Below are positions 62,307 through 64,000 of a stretch of 64,000 nt of DNA, piece after piece. The position numbers and the translations under genes were made by a program. The stretch spans positions 10,537,943-10,601,942 of the forward strand of contig OX387603.1 of NCBI GenBank assembly GCA_947568835.1, read 5' to 3'. Position 1 is the first letter of the stretch. Each line of letters opens with the position of its first letter. Below the pieces are notes generated by a model that saw nothing but the letters and a program-made list of their open reading frames with translations, searched no databases and was not told where the DNA came from. This DNA comes from Protonemura montana. Lineage: Eukaryota > Arthropoda > Insecta > Plecoptera > Nemouridae.

Positions 62307-63317
62307 ATTTGTTGATGTTTGAGAGAAATTTTGTTTTCTCAAGAAAATCGCTTCGAAAAAGCGGTGTGGAAGTTGTAAACAGACGAGTCGTTGTAACGGT
62401 AACACGGGTCACTTATGAAATGGACATCCAATAAAAAAAACACGATATATTACAGAGTTTCTTCAACGAATGCGAGAAAAAAGTGTGGTTTTGGAGGCAC
62501 AAACTCGGATTGAGAACATACGAAGCAAGCTGGATGTCGACTGAGAGACTTGGGAGCCGGTCGGTCGGTCGGTCTTGCCAAGCGCGGTGCCAGGCGAACC
62601 ACCCGAAATATCCTCGCCGCGCGCCCATTGGTCGAGAAGGTGCCGCCTCCAAGCGAAGACGCACACAACGCTGTCGTCGGGTCGTCGCCGACCGGTTTCG
62701 CACCTTGCCGAGCCGAGGGTAGGTGAAGGCAGGGGTGATAGGCAGGGGTGAGATCCGAAAGGGATGCCGCTAAGACGTTCAGGAAGAAGCGGGCGCAGCT
62801 GCAAGAGCGAGCTATTTCTTGGAAAGATTGTGGAAACACTACGAAATTTGATTTAGGGATCATTGTAGTTCATCTATGAAGAACGTTCAATTCCATCGTC
62901 GGTCAATTCGACAGGTAAACCTTCTATTAGGAGAAATATTCATGCATGTTAAGTCGTTTTTTACGTGCAGGCCCCATTTTCTCTTTTGTTTCTGTGCAGG
63001 TGTGCAGAAGCAGCCTGCGTCGATCTGCTAATTAGTTTCGCCTAAGATCGACGCATTTCCAGCCCCCTCCCCCCCCTTCCGGTAATTTGATGAGCTTGGT
63101 GAAGACGGGGAAATTTCACCGTTTTTTTTTCTTTGGTAGTTTGTATGAGATTGTGGTTACCGACGGATTTTCTCTCTGTTTTTAAGAAAGGTTTATTTCT
63201 TACTTGCGAACAACTTTTGGGAATTGCTATGCAAGGTGTCTTTATTGAGATTTAAAAAGGTCTAAGTATTCATGGTAATTAAAAATAATTCTGAGTAGGT
63301 AAATGTGACGTCAGAAC
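62307..63317. promoter_or_regulatory. Upstream region of twist
   Basis: Contains the probable promoter and 5' untranslated region. Around 62530-62780 it is GC-rich, with CGGTCGGTCGGTCGGTC at about 62558-62574. ORFs on both strands here (62413-62863) are open because of base composition and show no known domain. Confidence 0.5.
63016..63055. promoter_or_regulatory. Perfect 11-base inverted repeat with a homeodomain-like site in the loop
   Basis: TGCGTCGATCT (63016-63026) is followed after 18 bases by its exact reverse complement AGATCGACGCA (63045-63055). The loop contains CTAATTAG, an eight-base palindrome with a TAAT core. It lies about 0.7 kb upstream of the twist start. Confidence 0.5.
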
Positions 63318-63730
63318 AGCAAAGCTTGTATATTATGCATTTATCAATTCATACAGACAATATGGAATAATATTATGGAGGCATGCACCAGCTGTAAAAA
63401 AATTGTTCATGGCTCAGAAGAGAGCTGTTCGAATTTTAGCGGGAGCATGTTTTAATCCATGTGCGGAGGTGTTTTACAAAGATAGCTGCAAAACCGTCGT
63501 TTAAGGATTTAAAAATCATGACTATTTATAGCTTGTACATTTTCAATTGTATTATGTTTGTATATGAAATATTTTTTAAATGACCTCTCGGTAAGAGCAT
63601 ATGACACTAGACAACAAAGTGTAAAAAGACTAGCGACGCACAAACTTCCTATGGTTGAGAAGTGCCCTCACTATGCTGGAACGAAACTGTACAACTCTTT
63701 GCCTTTAGAAATAAAAATCAATCAAATAGC
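63318..63730 (+). pseudogene. Decayed 3' end of a non-LTR retrotransposon (jockey/CR1-like reverse transcriptase tail)
   Basis: Conceptual pieces in shifting frames read YYAFINSYRQYGIILWRHAP and then KRAVRILAGACF (about 63320-63440), next FKDLKIMTIYSLYIF (about 63500), then YDTRQQSVKRL and HYAGTKLYNSLPLEIK (about 63600-63718). This order (YGI-LWG-like, QKRALR-like, L-IY-like, H-TR-like, KLYN-LP) is the conserved C-terminal region of LINE polymerases. Frameshifts break it and there is no upstream polymerase, so it is a 5'-truncated dead copy. Confidence 0.8.
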
Positions 63731-64000
63731 AATTTAAAAAATGGACTAAAGACATGGTGCGTAGAAAAATGTTTCTATATAGTAGTACCGCCCTCCGAGT
63801 GAACCTTGCCCTGAAGCTAAACCTTGAAGTGAGCCAACACAATTAAACCAACAGTTTGATTTTACCGAGGAATTCATTAAGCAGGTGAAATCTCTTCTCT
63901 ATTCTGAAACAATGAAGGAAATAACCTTTTTTCGCAATCTCGCAATTTGATAACGTGTTTAGAGTTTACTCTTTTAAATTTTTAGTTCCGTGCTTTGTCT
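63731..64000. other. Unassigned end of the window
   Basis: Nothing recognisable is seen beyond the retrotransposon remnant. Confidence 0.6.

Noticed and set aside
62413..62863. Long overlapping minus ORFs upstream of twist
   Set aside because: Three frames are open at once in GC-rich DNA, none has a known domain, and they lie in the likely promoter.
1..64000. CRISPR arrays, operons or bacterial features
   Set aside because: Genes are spliced with animal domain content; no regularly spaced direct repeats were seen.

Overview
This is a eukaryotic nuclear window from an invertebrate animal. It is AT-rich with intron-rich genes, and nine multi-exon protein-coding genes can be reconstructed, plus one unplaced small ORF. 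An arthropod is the best guess, because one zinc-finger protein carries a ZAD (zinc-finger-associated domain) and THAP/C2H2 architecture, and the other genes are conserved bilaterian orthologues. The species cannot be told from the sequence. I defined 45 introns by joining reading frames across splice sites. All but three are GT-AG; the three exceptions read as GC-AG.

Layout. 1-4767 (minus): the 5' part of a polypeptide GalNAc-transferase of GALNT11 type, whose lectin-domain exons lie outside the window. 5000-9286 (plus): a four-exon gene derived from a Mutator-like (MULE) transposase, with FAR1-like DNA-binding, transposase and SWIM zinc-finger regions. 11553-16267 (minus): CSTF1, the 50 kDa subunit of cleavage stimulation factor, complete in eight exons. 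About 18103-22063 (plus): a THAP + ZAD + 12-finger C2H2 protein whose first exon was not found. 26148-34772 (minus): a complete ADAR2-type adenosine deaminase with 13 coding exons. 36366-36731 (minus): an unrecognised 121-codon ORF, head to head with an Abraxas-family gene (36823-39645, plus). 40556-43222 (minus): XRCC4, head to head with UBE2J2 (43952-45867, plus). 45868-60230: about 14 kb with no gene I can support, holding tRNA-like repeats, a microsatellite and GC-rich patches. 60231-62306 (minus): twist, with bHLH and a C-terminal WR (Twist) box. 63318-63730: the decayed 3' end of a non-LTR retrotransposon.

The genes do not form an operon or one pathway. They are mostly housekeeping or regulatory: mucin-type O-glycosylation, mRNA 3'-end formation, A-to-I RNA editing, BRISC/DNA-damage ubiquitin signalling, non-homologous end joining, ER-linked ubiquitin conjugation and mesoderm transcription control. 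Three pairs start head to head at short distance (GALNT11/MULE gene, 121-codon ORF/Abraxas, XRCC4/UBE2J2), so shared promoters are likely.

The most unusual items are the MULE-derived gene with Asp where the third catalytic Glu should be, the THAP-ZAD-C2H2 fusion with a repeated Cys-Pro linker, the cluster of GC-AG introns, and a 391-bp MITE-like element with about 90-bp inverted ends inside an XRCC4 intron.
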